In this document: one piece after another, positions 17,562 to 25,366 of the stretch
How positions within the stretch are numbered: the first letter of the stretch is position 1
Layout of the letters: each line of letters opens with the position of its first letter
Assembly (NCBI GenBank): GCA_003674045.1
Contig: PENC01000017.1
Location: 1-64,000, forward strand
Direction of reading: 5' to 3'
From: Streptomyces griseocarneus
Lineage (GTDB): Bacteria; Actinomycetota; Actinomycetes; Streptomycetales; Streptomycetaceae
Length of the DNA: 64,000 nucleotides
The notes under the pieces: generated by a model
What the model was told of the DNA's origin: nothing
Seen by the model: the letters and a program-made list of their open reading frames with translations, nothing else
Databases searched by the model: none
Position numbers and translations under genes: made by a program

Positions 17562-19028
17562 ATGTCATGGGCGCGGCCTGCGCGGGTCTCGGCAGTCCGT
17601 GCTCGCACCGTGCACCTGGGTGCGGGCACGGGCGTAGGCGTTTCGGACGGTTTCTCCGGCGGCGCCGCCGTCGGCGGGGGCGGGGATGCCGGTGCCGTCG
17701 GGGCGCGGCCACGCGGGAGGCGTGGGGGTACGGGCCAGGGCCCACGCCGCCTGGCGCGCGGCGCCGAGGGCCATGCTTCCGCCCCGCCGCGGCGAACGCT
17801 CCTCGACCGGGCCGGTCCGCCCCGGCCCCTGCTCTGGGGCTACGCCGGGCTCGTCTTCTTCATGACCGGCGACGGCATCGAGACCGGATACCTCTCGCCC
17901 TACCTCGTCGGCCTGGGCTTCTCCCGGGGCGGCGTCGGCGCGATCTTCACCGTGTACGGGGCCGTCGCGCTGGGCGCGTTCCTGGCCGGAGCCCTCGCCG
18001 ACGCCTGGGGGCCACGGCGTGTCATGGCCGTCGGCGCGGGCTTCTGGGCCTGCTGCCATGTCCTGCTGCTCACCGCCGCGATCCCCCTCGGCAGCTATCC
18101 GCTGATCATGGCCGCCTACGGAATCCGGGGGTTCGGATACCCGCTCTTCGCCTACGGCTTCCTCGTCCGGGTCATGGCGGCGGCACCGCGGCGCGGGATC
18201 GGCGCGGCACTGGGCTGGTTCTGGTTCGCGTTCACCCTCGGACTGCCGACCCTCGGCTCGCTGCTCGCCTCCGCGCTCGTGCCCGCCGTCGGCGCGTACA
18301 CGACGCTGTGGATCTCCCTCGCGCTCGTCCTCGCCGGAAGCACCCCGGCCCTCGTGCTCCTGCGGGAACCCACCGGCCGCCGGCCCCTGCTGCCCGGTGG
18401 CGGGCGTGACGTACGCGCGACGCTGCGCGGGAGCGTCACGATCCTCTTCAGCAGCCCCCGGGTCGGCGCCGGGGCCGTGGTCCGGCTTGTCAACACCACG
18501 TCGCAGTTCGGCATCTGGGTGTTCATGCCGTTCTGCTTCACCGGCACTCTCGGCTTCGACCTCTCCCAGTGGCTGCGGCTGCTCACCGTCATGATGGGCG
18601 CCAACCTCGTCTTCGTCCTGCTCTTCGGCGCCCTCGGCGACCGCTGGAGCATGCGCGGGACTGTCATGTGGTGCGGCGGCGTGCTCAGCGTCGTCGGCTG
18701 CCTCGCGCTCTACTACCTCCCCGCCGCGGCGGACCGGAACTTCCTCGTCGCGTCCGTGGCCGCCGCCCTGTTCGGCGCCGGGCTCGCCGGGTACGTGCCG
18801 CTGCCCCCGCTGATGACGGCCCAGGCGCCCGAGCGCAAGGGCCAGGTGATGTCCGCGTACAGCCTCGGAGCCGGAGCCAGCGTGGCACTCGGCCCGCTGC
18901 TCGGCACCCTCTTCCTCGGCCCGCTCGGCACCGAGGGCGTGATGTGGATCTACGCCGCCCTGCATCTGCTCAGCAGCCTGCTCGTCCGCCTCCTGCCCGA
19001 GCCGGAGGCCGCCGCGCCTCCGCGCTGA
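17562..19028 (+). CDS. MFS transporter, polyol permease (RbtT/DalT/CsbX)-like
   Basis: A 12-helix major facilitator. The protein-like region begins around 17820 with LLWGYAGLVFFMTGDGIETG, which strongly resembles the first helix of the CsbX/RbtT/DalT group. The motif LADAWGPRRVMAVG (loop 2-3) supports MFS. The start is not settled: ATG 17562 and GTG 17610 are in frame, but the 70-85 residues they add are Gly/Arg-rich and not convincing. Substrate is unknown; sugar alcohol uptake is possible from the subgroup. It diverges from the glycoside hydrolase gene. Confidence 0.75.
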   Translation: MSWARPARVSAVRARTVHLGAGTGVGVSDGFSGGAAVGGGGDAGAVGARPRGRRGGTGQGPRRLARGAEGHASAPPRRTLLDRAGPPRPLLWGYAGLVFFMTGDGIETGYLSPYLVGLGFSRGGVGAIFTVYGAVALGAFLAGALADAWGPRRVMAVGAGFWACCHVLLLTAAIPLGSYPLIMAAYGIRGFGYPLFAYGFLVRVMAAAPRRGIGAALGWFWFAFTLGLPTLGSLLASALVPAVGAYTTLWISLALVLAGSTPALVLLREPTGRRPLLPGGGRDVRATLRGSVTILFSSPRVGAGAVVRLVNTTSQFGIWVFMPFCFTGTLGFDLSQWLRLLTVMMGANLVFVLLFGALGDRWSMRGTVMWCGGVLSVVGCLALYYLPAAADRNFLVASVAAALFGAGLAGYVPLPPLMTAQAPERKGQVMSAYSLGAGASVALGPLLGTLFLGPLGTEGVMWIYAALHLLSSLLVRLLPEPEAAAPPR

Positions 19029-19033
19029 CGGCC

Positions 19034-19543
19034 CTACCGGGCGCACGCCTCCGTGGCGGGCTCGCCGCCCTCCGTACGGTGCAGCCGGACCCGGACGTCC
19101 TCCGGTCCGGTGCCGTCCGCCCGGCCCACGGCGTCGGCGGCCGTGCAGACGAGCTGGCGCACCGCCGTCCGGTCGGTCGTCCAGCCGGGCGGCAGGTACA
19201 CATCGGCGGTGCCCCGCTGCCGGGTGACGGCGGCCGGGACAGGGGCGCCGGACGGGATGAAGCTGACCAGGCCGCGGACGCGTTCCGCGGCGTCGGGGCC
19301 GCGCACGAGGCGGTCCATCGCCGCCTGCGGCGCGTCGGGGCCCTGGTAGGGGCGGGAGACGCGTTCGAGGCCGACGGGCGAGGAGAAGAAGACGTGCACG
19401 ACGGCCGCCGGGCGCCCTCCGGGCCCGGGCAGCCCGGACGCGGGGGCCCCGGCCGCCGAGGGGCCCGTGTCGCCGATGCCGCAGGCGGTCACCGAGGGCA
19501 GGGCCAGGGCGAGCAGCGCCCCGGCCGCCACGAGGCGCCTCAC
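19034..19543 (-). CDS. GerMN-domain lipoprotein (downstream copy)
   Basis: A 169-residue lipoprotein with lipobox SVTACG after a short hydrophobic leader (residues 1-21). The mature part is a GerMN-like domain: MDRLVRGPDAAERVRGL, SFIPSGAPV and VRQLVCTAADAVG mark it. Its GTG start overlaps the kinase stop in a GTGA, so it is translated together with the kinase. It is a paralogue of the lipoprotein at 21785-22384. A sensory or accessory role for the kinase is inferred from position. Confidence 0.8.
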   Translation of the reverse strand: MRRLVAAGALLALALPSVTACGIGDTGPSAAGAPASGLPGPGGRPAAVVHVFFSSPVGLERVSRPYQGPDAPQAAMDRLVRGPDAAERVRGLVSFIPSGAPVPAAVTRQRGTADVYLPPGWTTDRTAVRQLVCTAADAVGRADGTGPEDVRVRLHRTEGGEPATEACAR

Positions 19544-20994
19544 GCGGGGTCCCTGGGCAGGGCGAGGGTGAACACGGCCCCGCCGCCGGGCGCGTTGGCG
19601 GCCGTGAGGGTGCCGCCGTGCAGACGCGCGTTCTCGGCGGCGATGGCGAGGCCCAGACCGCTCCCCTCGCTGCGGGTACGGGCCGCGTCCCCCTTGGTGA
19701 AGCGGTCGAAGACGTGCGGCAGGACGTCCTCGGGGATGCCGGGGCCGCCGTCGGCGACGGTGACGACGAGGCGGTCGCCCTCGGCACGGGCCCGGACGTC
19801 CACGGGTACCGACGGGCCGCCGTGCCGCAGCGCGTTGCCGATGAGGTTGGCGAGGACGACGTCGACGCGCCGCGGGTCGAGGCGGGCGCGCAGCCCGGGC
19901 GTGACGTCCGTGCCGACCCGCCGCTGCCAGTGCCGCAGGGCGAGGGTCTTGCCGACGAGTTCGGCCACGTCGACGTCGTCGAGCTCCAGCACGGCGGCCC
20001 CGGCGTCGAACCGCGAGATCTCCATCAGGTCCTCGACCATGCGGACGAGTTTGCGGGTCTCGTCGGCGACCAGCTCCAGCGCCTCCCCGGTCTCGAGGTC
20101 CAGGCGCCCGGAGGCGGCGTCCTGGTCGAGCACGCCCGTGACGGCCGTCATCGCCGCGAGAGGCGTGCGCAGTTCGTGGGAGACGTCCGCGGCGAAGCGG
20201 CGCGCCCTGGCCTCCATGGCGCGCAGCGTGGCGGCATCGGCCTGGAGGGTGGCGGCCATGGTGTTGAACGTACGGCCGAGGTCGGCCAGTTCGTCCTCAC
20301 CCGTGACCTCGATCCGGGTGTCGAGGGCGCCCGAGGCCATGCTCTCGGCGGCCGAGCGCAACTGCCGTACGGGCCGCAGGACGCGACGGGCCGCGAGCAG
20401 CGCCGGGACGACGGCCAGCGGGAGCACGGGCAGGGCACCGGCCCGCGCGGCCGCGACGAGGGCGGTGACGTCCCGCTCCTGGTCGGCGAGCGAGAAGGAC
20501 GCGTAGACGATCAGCCCGGACGGCTCGGACGGGCGGTCGTCCCGCGTGACCGGCAGGGCGACGGCGAGCCAGGGGACATCGGCGTGGTGGAAGCGCTGGA
20601 CGACGGCGGTACGGGCCGAGGAGGCGGCGTCGCGCAGCCGCCCGGGCAGGACGGGGGCGGAGCCCGAGGCGGGGACGAGGGCCCCGTCGCGGTAGGCGGC
20701 GGCGGTGTGCCAGCCACGGGAGCCGCCCGCCCGGTCGAGCTGGAGCGCGAGGGACCGCAGATCCGCCTCGCCGGGCGTGGTCGGCAGGTCGGGGGCCAGG
20801 GAGCCGACCTGGGCCCGCAGATCGCGTATGGCCGTGTCCCGCGCGCGGTCCAGGATCGCGGCCCGCGCCTGACGGAATGTCAGGGCGGCTGCGGCGAGCG
20901 CGCCGAGCGCGGCGACCAGGAGGAACGCGACGACGAGGCGGGTACGCAGGCCCCGCGGGACGAGGCGGTGGAGCAGGCGGGGGCGGCGTGTCAC
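19540..20994 (-). CDS. Sensor histidine kinase (OmpR-partner type, CseC-like)
   Basis: A 484-residue membrane kinase. Transmembrane helix 1 is LVVAFLLVAALGALAAAAL (about residues 18-36). An extracellular domain of about 120 residues and a second helix follow, then HAMP, dimerisation box DVSHELRTPLAAM, N-box NLIGNALRHGG and ATP lid GSGLGLAIA. GTG 20994 overlaps the stop codon of the response regulator in a GTGA, so the two are coupled. Lipoprotein genes on both sides suggest it senses envelope state, as CseC does. Confidence 0.92.
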   Translation of the reverse strand: MTRRPRLLHRLVPRGLRTRLVVAFLLVAALGALAAAALTFRQARAAILDRARDTAIRDLRAQVGSLAPDLPTTPGEADLRSLALQLDRAGGSRGWHTAAAYRDGALVPASGSAPVLPGRLRDAASSARTAVVQRFHHADVPWLAVALPVTRDDRPSEPSGLIVYASFSLADQERDVTALVAAARAGALPVLPLAVVPALLAARRVLRPVRQLRSAAESMASGALDTRIEVTGEDELADLGRTFNTMAATLQADAATLRAMEARARRFAADVSHELRTPLAAMTAVTGVLDQDAASGRLDLETGEALELVADETRKLVRMVEDLMEISRFDAGAAVLELDDVDVAELVGKTLALRHWQRRVGTDVTPGLRARLDPRRVDVVLANLIGNALRHGGPSVPVDVRARAEGDRLVVTVADGGPGIPEDVLPHVFDRFTKGDAARTRSEGSGLGLAIAAENARLHGGTLTAANAPGGGAVFTLALPRDPA

Positions 20995-21683
20995 AGCGGT
21001 CCGAAGCGGTAGCCGAAGCCGCGCACGGTCTGCACGTAGCGCGGGTTGCGCTGGTCGTCCTCGACCTTGGCGCGCAGCCGTTTGACGCACGCGTCGACGA
21101 GACGGGCGTCGGCGTAGTAGCTGTGCTCCCACACCTCTTCGAGGAGCTGCCGACGGCTGAACGTCGTGCCGGGGGAGGCCGACAGGAAGAGCAGGAGCTT
21201 CAGCTCGGACGGGGCGAGCGTGAGCTCGTGGCCGTTCCGGCACACGCGCACCGCCGCCTCGTCGATCTCCAGGTCGCCGAGGAGAACGGGCCCGCCGCCC
21301 GGACCGGGAGCGGGCTGCGAGGGGGCGACGCGGCGCAGCACGGCGCGCATGCGCGCCTCGATCAGCTCGCTGCTCGCGGGCTTGACGATGTAGTCGTCGG
21401 CTCCCGCCTCCAGGCCCACCACGACGTCGATGTCGTCGCCGCGGGCGGAGAGGATCACGATGGGCACCTGGCTGCTTTCCCGGACGCGGCGGCACACCTC
21501 CAGGCCGCTCATGCCGGGCAGCATCAGGTCGAGCAGCACGATGTCCGGTGCGAACGGGGCGAGCGACTCCAGGCCGTCCTCGCCGGTCCCGACCGCCTCC
21601 GTCTCGTGCCCGTTGCGGCGCAGTCCCAGGGTGACGCCGCGGCGTACGGCGGGATCGTCCTCGATCAGCAGGACGCGTGTCAT
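20991..21683 (-). CDS. OmpR/PhoB-family response regulator
   Basis: A 230-residue response regulator. The receiver domain has acidic residues in LLIEDDPAV, the phosphoacceptor Asp in VLLDLMLPG and the Lys in DYIVKPASS. The winged-helix effector domain ends KVEDDQRNPRYVQTVRGFGYRF, the classical OmpR wing region. It is followed directly by the coupled kinase. The 101 bp upstream of its start is the likely promoter region, although the GerMN lipoprotein gene upstream is on the same strand and could read through. Confidence 0.94.
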   Translation of the reverse strand: MTRVLLIEDDPAVRRGVTLGLRRNGHETEAVGTGEDGLESLAPFAPDIVLLDLMLPGMSGLEVCRRVRESSQVPIVILSARGDDIDVVVGLEAGADDYIVKPASSELIEARMRAVLRRVAPSQPAPGPGGGPVLLGDLEIDEAAVRVCRNGHELTLAPSELKLLLFLSASPGTTFSRRQLLEEVWEHSYYADARLVDACVKRLRAKVEDDQRNPRYVQTVRGFGYRFGPL

Positions 21684-21784
21684 CGAAAGAGGCCCTCTTC
21701 TCTCGTTCGTCGGCGCAGCCGCCCCTCCACGTGAGAGCGGTGAAAGGGTGGATACGGGGTGAACTTACACAAACGGATGGCGCG

Positions 21785-22384
21785 TCAGTGGGTCCTGCGC
21801 GGTGCCCCCGTCGGGACGGCGGCGCCGGTCTCGTCGCACATGACCGTCCACGGTTCCCCGGTGAACCCCGACTCGTGGACCCGCACGAGCACGTCCGCCA
21901 GCTGCTTCCCGCCCGGGACGCCCGGTGCCGCCGCGGCCGTGCACACCAGCTGGTTCACCGCGGCCCGGTCCAGCTCCGGCACCAGCCACGGCAGGAAGAG
22001 ATCCACCGTGCCCGCCCCCGCCGCCACGGCCCGGACCCGGTGGGTCCCGGACGGCAGCGCCGTGGCCAGCCCGCGGTCGCGTTCCGCACGCGTCGGCCCG
22101 GCCAGCAGCTCGTCCAGCGCCGTCTGCGGACCCGCCCCGGCGGGCGCGGGGCGGGCGACGGGCCAGGTGCCGTTCGGGGCGACGAAGTACACCCGCATCC
22201 AGTGGGCCGTGTCCGTCGTCCGCGCGCCCTCGGCCGGAGCGCCGGACGCCGCCGGACCGGTATCCGGGACGCCGCAGCCCGCGAGGGCCCAGGCCGCGAG
22301 CAGGACCGTCCCGGCGGCCCGGGCCGACCGCACCGCGAGATGCCCTGCACGCCCGGTACTCCCTGTACGCGCCTTCGTCGGCAT
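21785..22384 (-). CDS. GerMN-domain lipoprotein (upstream copy)
   Basis: A 199-residue lipoprotein. A basic N-terminus is followed by a hydrophobic run ending in lipobox LAGC (about residue 38). The mature domain shows the GerMN pattern LDELLAGPTRAERDRGLA, ALPSGTHRVRAV and VNQLVCTAAAAPG, which aligns with the lipoprotein encoded 2.2 kb downstream. It lies 101 bp upstream of the response regulator on the same strand. Together the four genes form lipoprotein - regulator - kinase - lipoprotein. Confidence 0.78.
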   Translation of the reverse strand: MPTKARTGSTGRAGHLAVRSARAAGTVLLAAWALAGCGVPDTGPAASGAPAEGARTTDTAHWMRVYFVAPNGTWPVARPAPAGAGPQTALDELLAGPTRAERDRGLATALPSGTHRVRAVAAGAGTVDLFLPWLVPELDRAAVNQLVCTAAAAPGVPGGKQLADVLVRVHESGFTGEPWTVMCDETGAAVPTGAPRRTH

Positions 22385-22434
22385 GCGCCCAGTCTCCCCG
22401 CGGACCCGGCCGGGAGCCGCGTACCTCCGCCGTG

Positions 22435-23658
22435 TCACGACGCGTTCAGCCGCTCGACGTCCACGCTCCCCGCGCCCGGACGTGGTTGCGGCACGGCCGC
22501 CCAGACGCCCGCCGCCACGGCGGCGGCCGCGACGAGCGCCACCGCGCCCCTGCGCCCGGCAGCCCACCGGGCCCGGAACCGGACCGGGTCCTCCACCAGG
22601 ACCTTCGTCACCCAGGCGGCCAGCACCGACACCGCGATCGCCACGGCCGTGCGCCCCCACCCGTCCAGGCCGGACACCGTCCGCGGCAGCAGCACGTACA
22701 CCGGCCAGTGCCACAGGTACAGGCCGTACGACAGCTCCCCGAACCACCGCGGGACCGTGCTCCCCGCCAGCCGCCCGGCCCACCCGTCCGGGGCCTGGGC
22801 GAGCAGCCCGATGAGCAGGGCGCAGGCCGCGGAGTGGACGAACAGTCCACCCCGGAAGAGGCCGGGCGCGTTCTGCCCGTCCGTCAGCACCCAGGCGGCG
22901 CCGATACCGCACGCCAGCGCGGCGCACATCCCGTCCGCCACGCCCTTCGGGACGCGGGCGAGCAGGCCCCGGACCGGAGCGCACGCCACCAGCGCCCCGA
23001 GCAGCAGCGCGAACGCCCGGGTGTCGGTGCCCTCGTACGCCCGCGTCGTGTCCACGGCGTCCCCGAAGGAGAGCATCAGCGCGAGCGACACGAGCGCCCC
23101 CGCACCGGCGAGCACGGCCACCCGCCGGTGACCGCCGCGGCCCCTCCCGACGAGCGCCACGACCACCGGCCAGACCAGGTAGAACTGCCACTCGACGGCG
23201 ATGCTCCACAGGTGCGCGAACACCCGGGTGCCGGAGGCATTCCAGTACCCGATCTGCTCGGTGACGAAATGCCAGTTCACCGCCTGGGCCGCCACCCACG
23301 GCGCGTCCTGGAGAGCGAAGAGCAGCACGGACGGCGACCCGAACGCCCACGTCAGCAGGAGGGCCGCGACGCCGACGACGCCCAGGGCGGGCAGCAGACG
23401 GCGGGCCCGCCGCCCCCAGAAGGCGGCCAGGCCGATCCGGCCCCGGGCCCCCGCCTCCCCGAGGAGCAGACCGGTGATCAGGAAGCCGGACAGCACGAAG
23501 AAGAGGTCGACGCCGAGGAAACCGCCGTCCAGATGCCCGGCGTGGAAGAGCAGGACGGCCAGGACGGCCAGCCCGCGCAGACCGTCGAGCGGGGCGATGT
23601 GGGCGGCACGGGGACGGGGACGCCGGTGGGAGCGGGGGACGGGTACAGGCGCGGTCAT
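22435..23658 (-). CDS. Acyltransferase family 3 membrane protein
   Basis: A 407-residue integral membrane acyltransferase with about 10 hydrophobic helices. The N-terminal motif LDGLRGLAVLAVLLFHAGH carries the conserved His of the family, and GVDLFFVLSGFLI is the second hallmark. It has no fused extracellular domain. The preceding gene on the same strand encodes an SGNH-type lipoprotein, which is the domain usually fused to this module in OatA-like peptidoglycan O-acetyltransferases. O-acetylation of an envelope polymer is therefore the best guess. Confidence 0.87.
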   Translation of the reverse strand: MTAPVPVPRSHRRPRPRAAHIAPLDGLRGLAVLAVLLFHAGHLDGGFLGVDLFFVLSGFLITGLLLGEAGARGRIGLAAFWGRRARRLLPALGVVGVAALLLTWAFGSPSVLLFALQDAPWVAAQAVNWHFVTEQIGYWNASGTRVFAHLWSIAVEWQFYLVWPVVVALVGRGRGGHRRVAVLAGAGALVSLALMLSFGDAVDTTRAYEGTDTRAFALLLGALVACAPVRGLLARVPKGVADGMCAALACGIGAAWVLTDGQNAPGLFRGGLFVHSAACALLIGLLAQAPDGWAGRLAGSTVPRWFGELSYGLYLWHWPVYVLLPRTVSGLDGWGRTAVAIAVSVLAAWVTKVLVEDPVRFRARWAAGRRGAVALVAAAAVAAGVWAAVPQPRPGAGSVDVERLNAS

Positions 23659-23705
23659 GGGGAGGTCCAGGAGAGGGGGGAGTGGCTTGCGCGGTCGTCC
23701 ACGGC

Positions 23706-24539
23706 TCAGCGGCAGTCGAGCTTGCCGTACCGGTCGTCGCCGGTCCACGAGCCGGTCGCCCACTTCTCCGCGGCCGCCGGAGCGAAGCCGTACGCCGTGC
23801 CGAGCTGCTCCGTGAACCACTTGGCGAAGGCGGCGGACCCCTGCTGGCACGAGTGGACGCCGTCGGAGGAGCGCTGGGCCTTGCCGGCATCGGTGCCCCA
23901 CAGCGCGGAGGCGTCGAGGAACCGCACCTTGCCGCCGCTGCGGTCGGCGACCTCCTTGGCCGCCTTCGGGGCACTCGCGATCGCGCCCTCGTACTTCTTG
24001 TAGAAGTCGTCGACCTTGAAGGGCGGGGCCGAGACGATCACCAGCTCGGCCCCGGCGTCCTGCGCGGTCTTCGCGAGCTTCTCGTACGAGGCCTTCTGCT
24101 GCTCGGCGGTGCCCCAGTCGTAGGTGGTGATCTGGTAGGCGATCACGTCGGGGTGGAAGGAGCCGATGTCCTTCGCGAGGTTCTTCCATGTGTCCGCCGC
24201 GAGCGGCGCGGCCATCTTGTCGCCCTCGACGACCGTGCCGCCGCCGGTGGACGACGCGTCCTTGAACTCCACGCCGCTCGCCTTGAGCGCCGCCCCCAGC
24301 GGCGGCGCCTCGGCACCGGCGATGGAGTCACCGACCCACAGGACCTTCTTGCCGTTCTGCGCGGCGGCCGTCTTGGCGTCGCCACCGTCCTTGCCGTCCC
24401 CCGACCCGCAACCGGTCAACGCGGCACCGGCCACGGCCGTGACCGCGAGGAGGGCGACGGCGCCGGCCCGCCGACGGCTGAGACGACGAGGGGGCTGATG
24501 GGAGTCCTGGGCGTAGTGAGCTGCGATGTGCTTGTCCAT
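23706..24539 (-). CDS. SGNH-hydrolase-like lipoprotein
   Basis: A 277-residue lipoprotein. The leader has RRLSRRRAGAVALLAVTAVAG and lipobox LTGC. The mature part starts with an SGNH block I, KVLWVGDSIAGAEAP, whose GDS supplies the serine. A late DGVHSCQQG segment could hold the catalytic Asp and His. ATG 24539 is preferred over the one at 24551. The stop is 47 nt before the acyltransferase-3 gene, so the two are likely an operon forming a split membrane/extracellular acyl-transfer pair. Confidence 0.75.
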   Translation of the reverse strand: MDKHIAAHYAQDSHQPPRRLSRRRAGAVALLAVTAVAGAALTGCGSGDGKDGGDAKTAAAQNGKKVLWVGDSIAGAEAPPLGAALKASGVEFKDASSTGGGTVVEGDKMAAPLAADTWKNLAKDIGSFHPDVIAYQITTYDWGTAEQQKASYEKLAKTAQDAGAELVIVSAPPFKVDDFYKKYEGAIASAPKAAKEVADRSGGKVRFLDASALWGTDAGKAQRSSDGVHSCQQGSAAFAKWFTEQLGTAYGFAPAAAEKWATGSWTGDDRYGKLDCR

Positions 24540-24694
24540 GCTCCCAGGCAATCAGCGGCCCCGGCCGATTCCCCGGGCGGTCATCGTCCGGTCACACAAC
24601 GGGCAAGCGGCGGTCACCGAACACTGCGGGGCAGCGTGGCCCCCGTCCCACCCCGCCCGCGTGAGTCGCATCTCACCAGGCGTGGGCCTCTTGC

Positions 24695-24714
24695 CTATGC
24701 AACGAGTTGCATAG
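24695..24714. promoter_or_regulatory. PadR operator
   Basis: A perfect 8-bp inverted repeat CTATGCAA-CGAG-TTGCATAG immediately before the PadR gene. The right arm runs into the GAGGA ribosome site (24714-24718). The ATGCAA half-site is typical of PadR-family operators. Binding here would block the gene's own promoter or ribosome site. Confidence 0.8.
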
Positions 24715-24726
24715 AGGATCCGGCGT

Positions 24727-25305
24727 ATGGCGCTCGAGCACGCGATCCTCGTCTCTCTGCTGGAGAAGCCGGGCTCCGGCTATGAGCTCGCCCGGCGGTT
24801 CGACCGGTCCATCGGGTACTTCTGGACGGCCACCCACCAGCAGATCTACCGCGTTCTCAAGCGGATGGAGAGTGACGGCTGGGTCGAGGTCCGCGAGGTG
24901 TCGCAGCAGGGGAAGCCGGATAAGAAGCACTATTCGGTCGCGCCTCCCGGGCGATCCGTGCTTTCCGCCTGGCTGCACGAGCCGATCGAACCCGAGAGCG
25001 TCCGGCACGACCTCGCCGTGAAGATCCGGGGCGCCGCCTTCGACGACCCGTCCGACCTCATCCGCCAGGTCGAGCGCTATCAGCAGATCCACTCCGAGAG
25101 GCTGACGCACTACCTCGCCGGGGAGCAGCGCGACTTCACCGGGCCGGAGGCCCCCGCCGAGCCTGACGCCATGCAGGAGTTGCAGCATGTCGTGCTGCGC
25201 GGCGGCATCGCGTACGAGCGGATGACGCTCGCCTGGCTCGACGACGTGCTCGCCACCCTCCACCGTATCCGTGCCGCCCGGGCCGACGGTCGCCCCGACT
25301 GCTGA
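24727..25305 (+). CDS. PadR-family transcriptional regulator
   Basis: A 192-residue PadR/Vir-type repressor. The N-terminal winged helix is recognisable from LEHAILVSLLEKPGSGYELARRF to YRVLKRMESDGWVEV. The C-terminal part is the helical dimerisation domain with a WL-containing end (AWLDDVLATLHRIRAA). ATG 24727 lies 8 nt after GAGGA. The upstream palindrome suggests autoregulation. The acyl-CoA dehydrogenase gene 61 nt downstream is probably co-regulated. Confidence 0.92.
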   Translation: MALEHAILVSLLEKPGSGYELARRFDRSIGYFWTATHQQIYRVLKRMESDGWVEVREVSQQGKPDKKHYSVAPPGRSVLSAWLHEPIEPESVRHDLAVKIRGAAFDDPSDLIRQVERYQQIHSERLTHYLAGEQRDFTGPEAPAEPDAMQELQHVVLRGGIAYERMTLAWLDDVLATLHRIRAARADGRPDC

Positions 25306-25366
25306 CCCCGGGCCTCGCAGAACCGTTCACCCCCCGACTCCGAGCCGGAAAGGCGAATCAGCAATC

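Noticed and set aside
17562-17820. N-terminal extension of the polyol permease-like MFS protein
   Set aside because: The added residues are Gly/Arg-rich with no features. The true start is probably nearer 17800 but no normal start codon is in frame, so it was left open rather than asserted.
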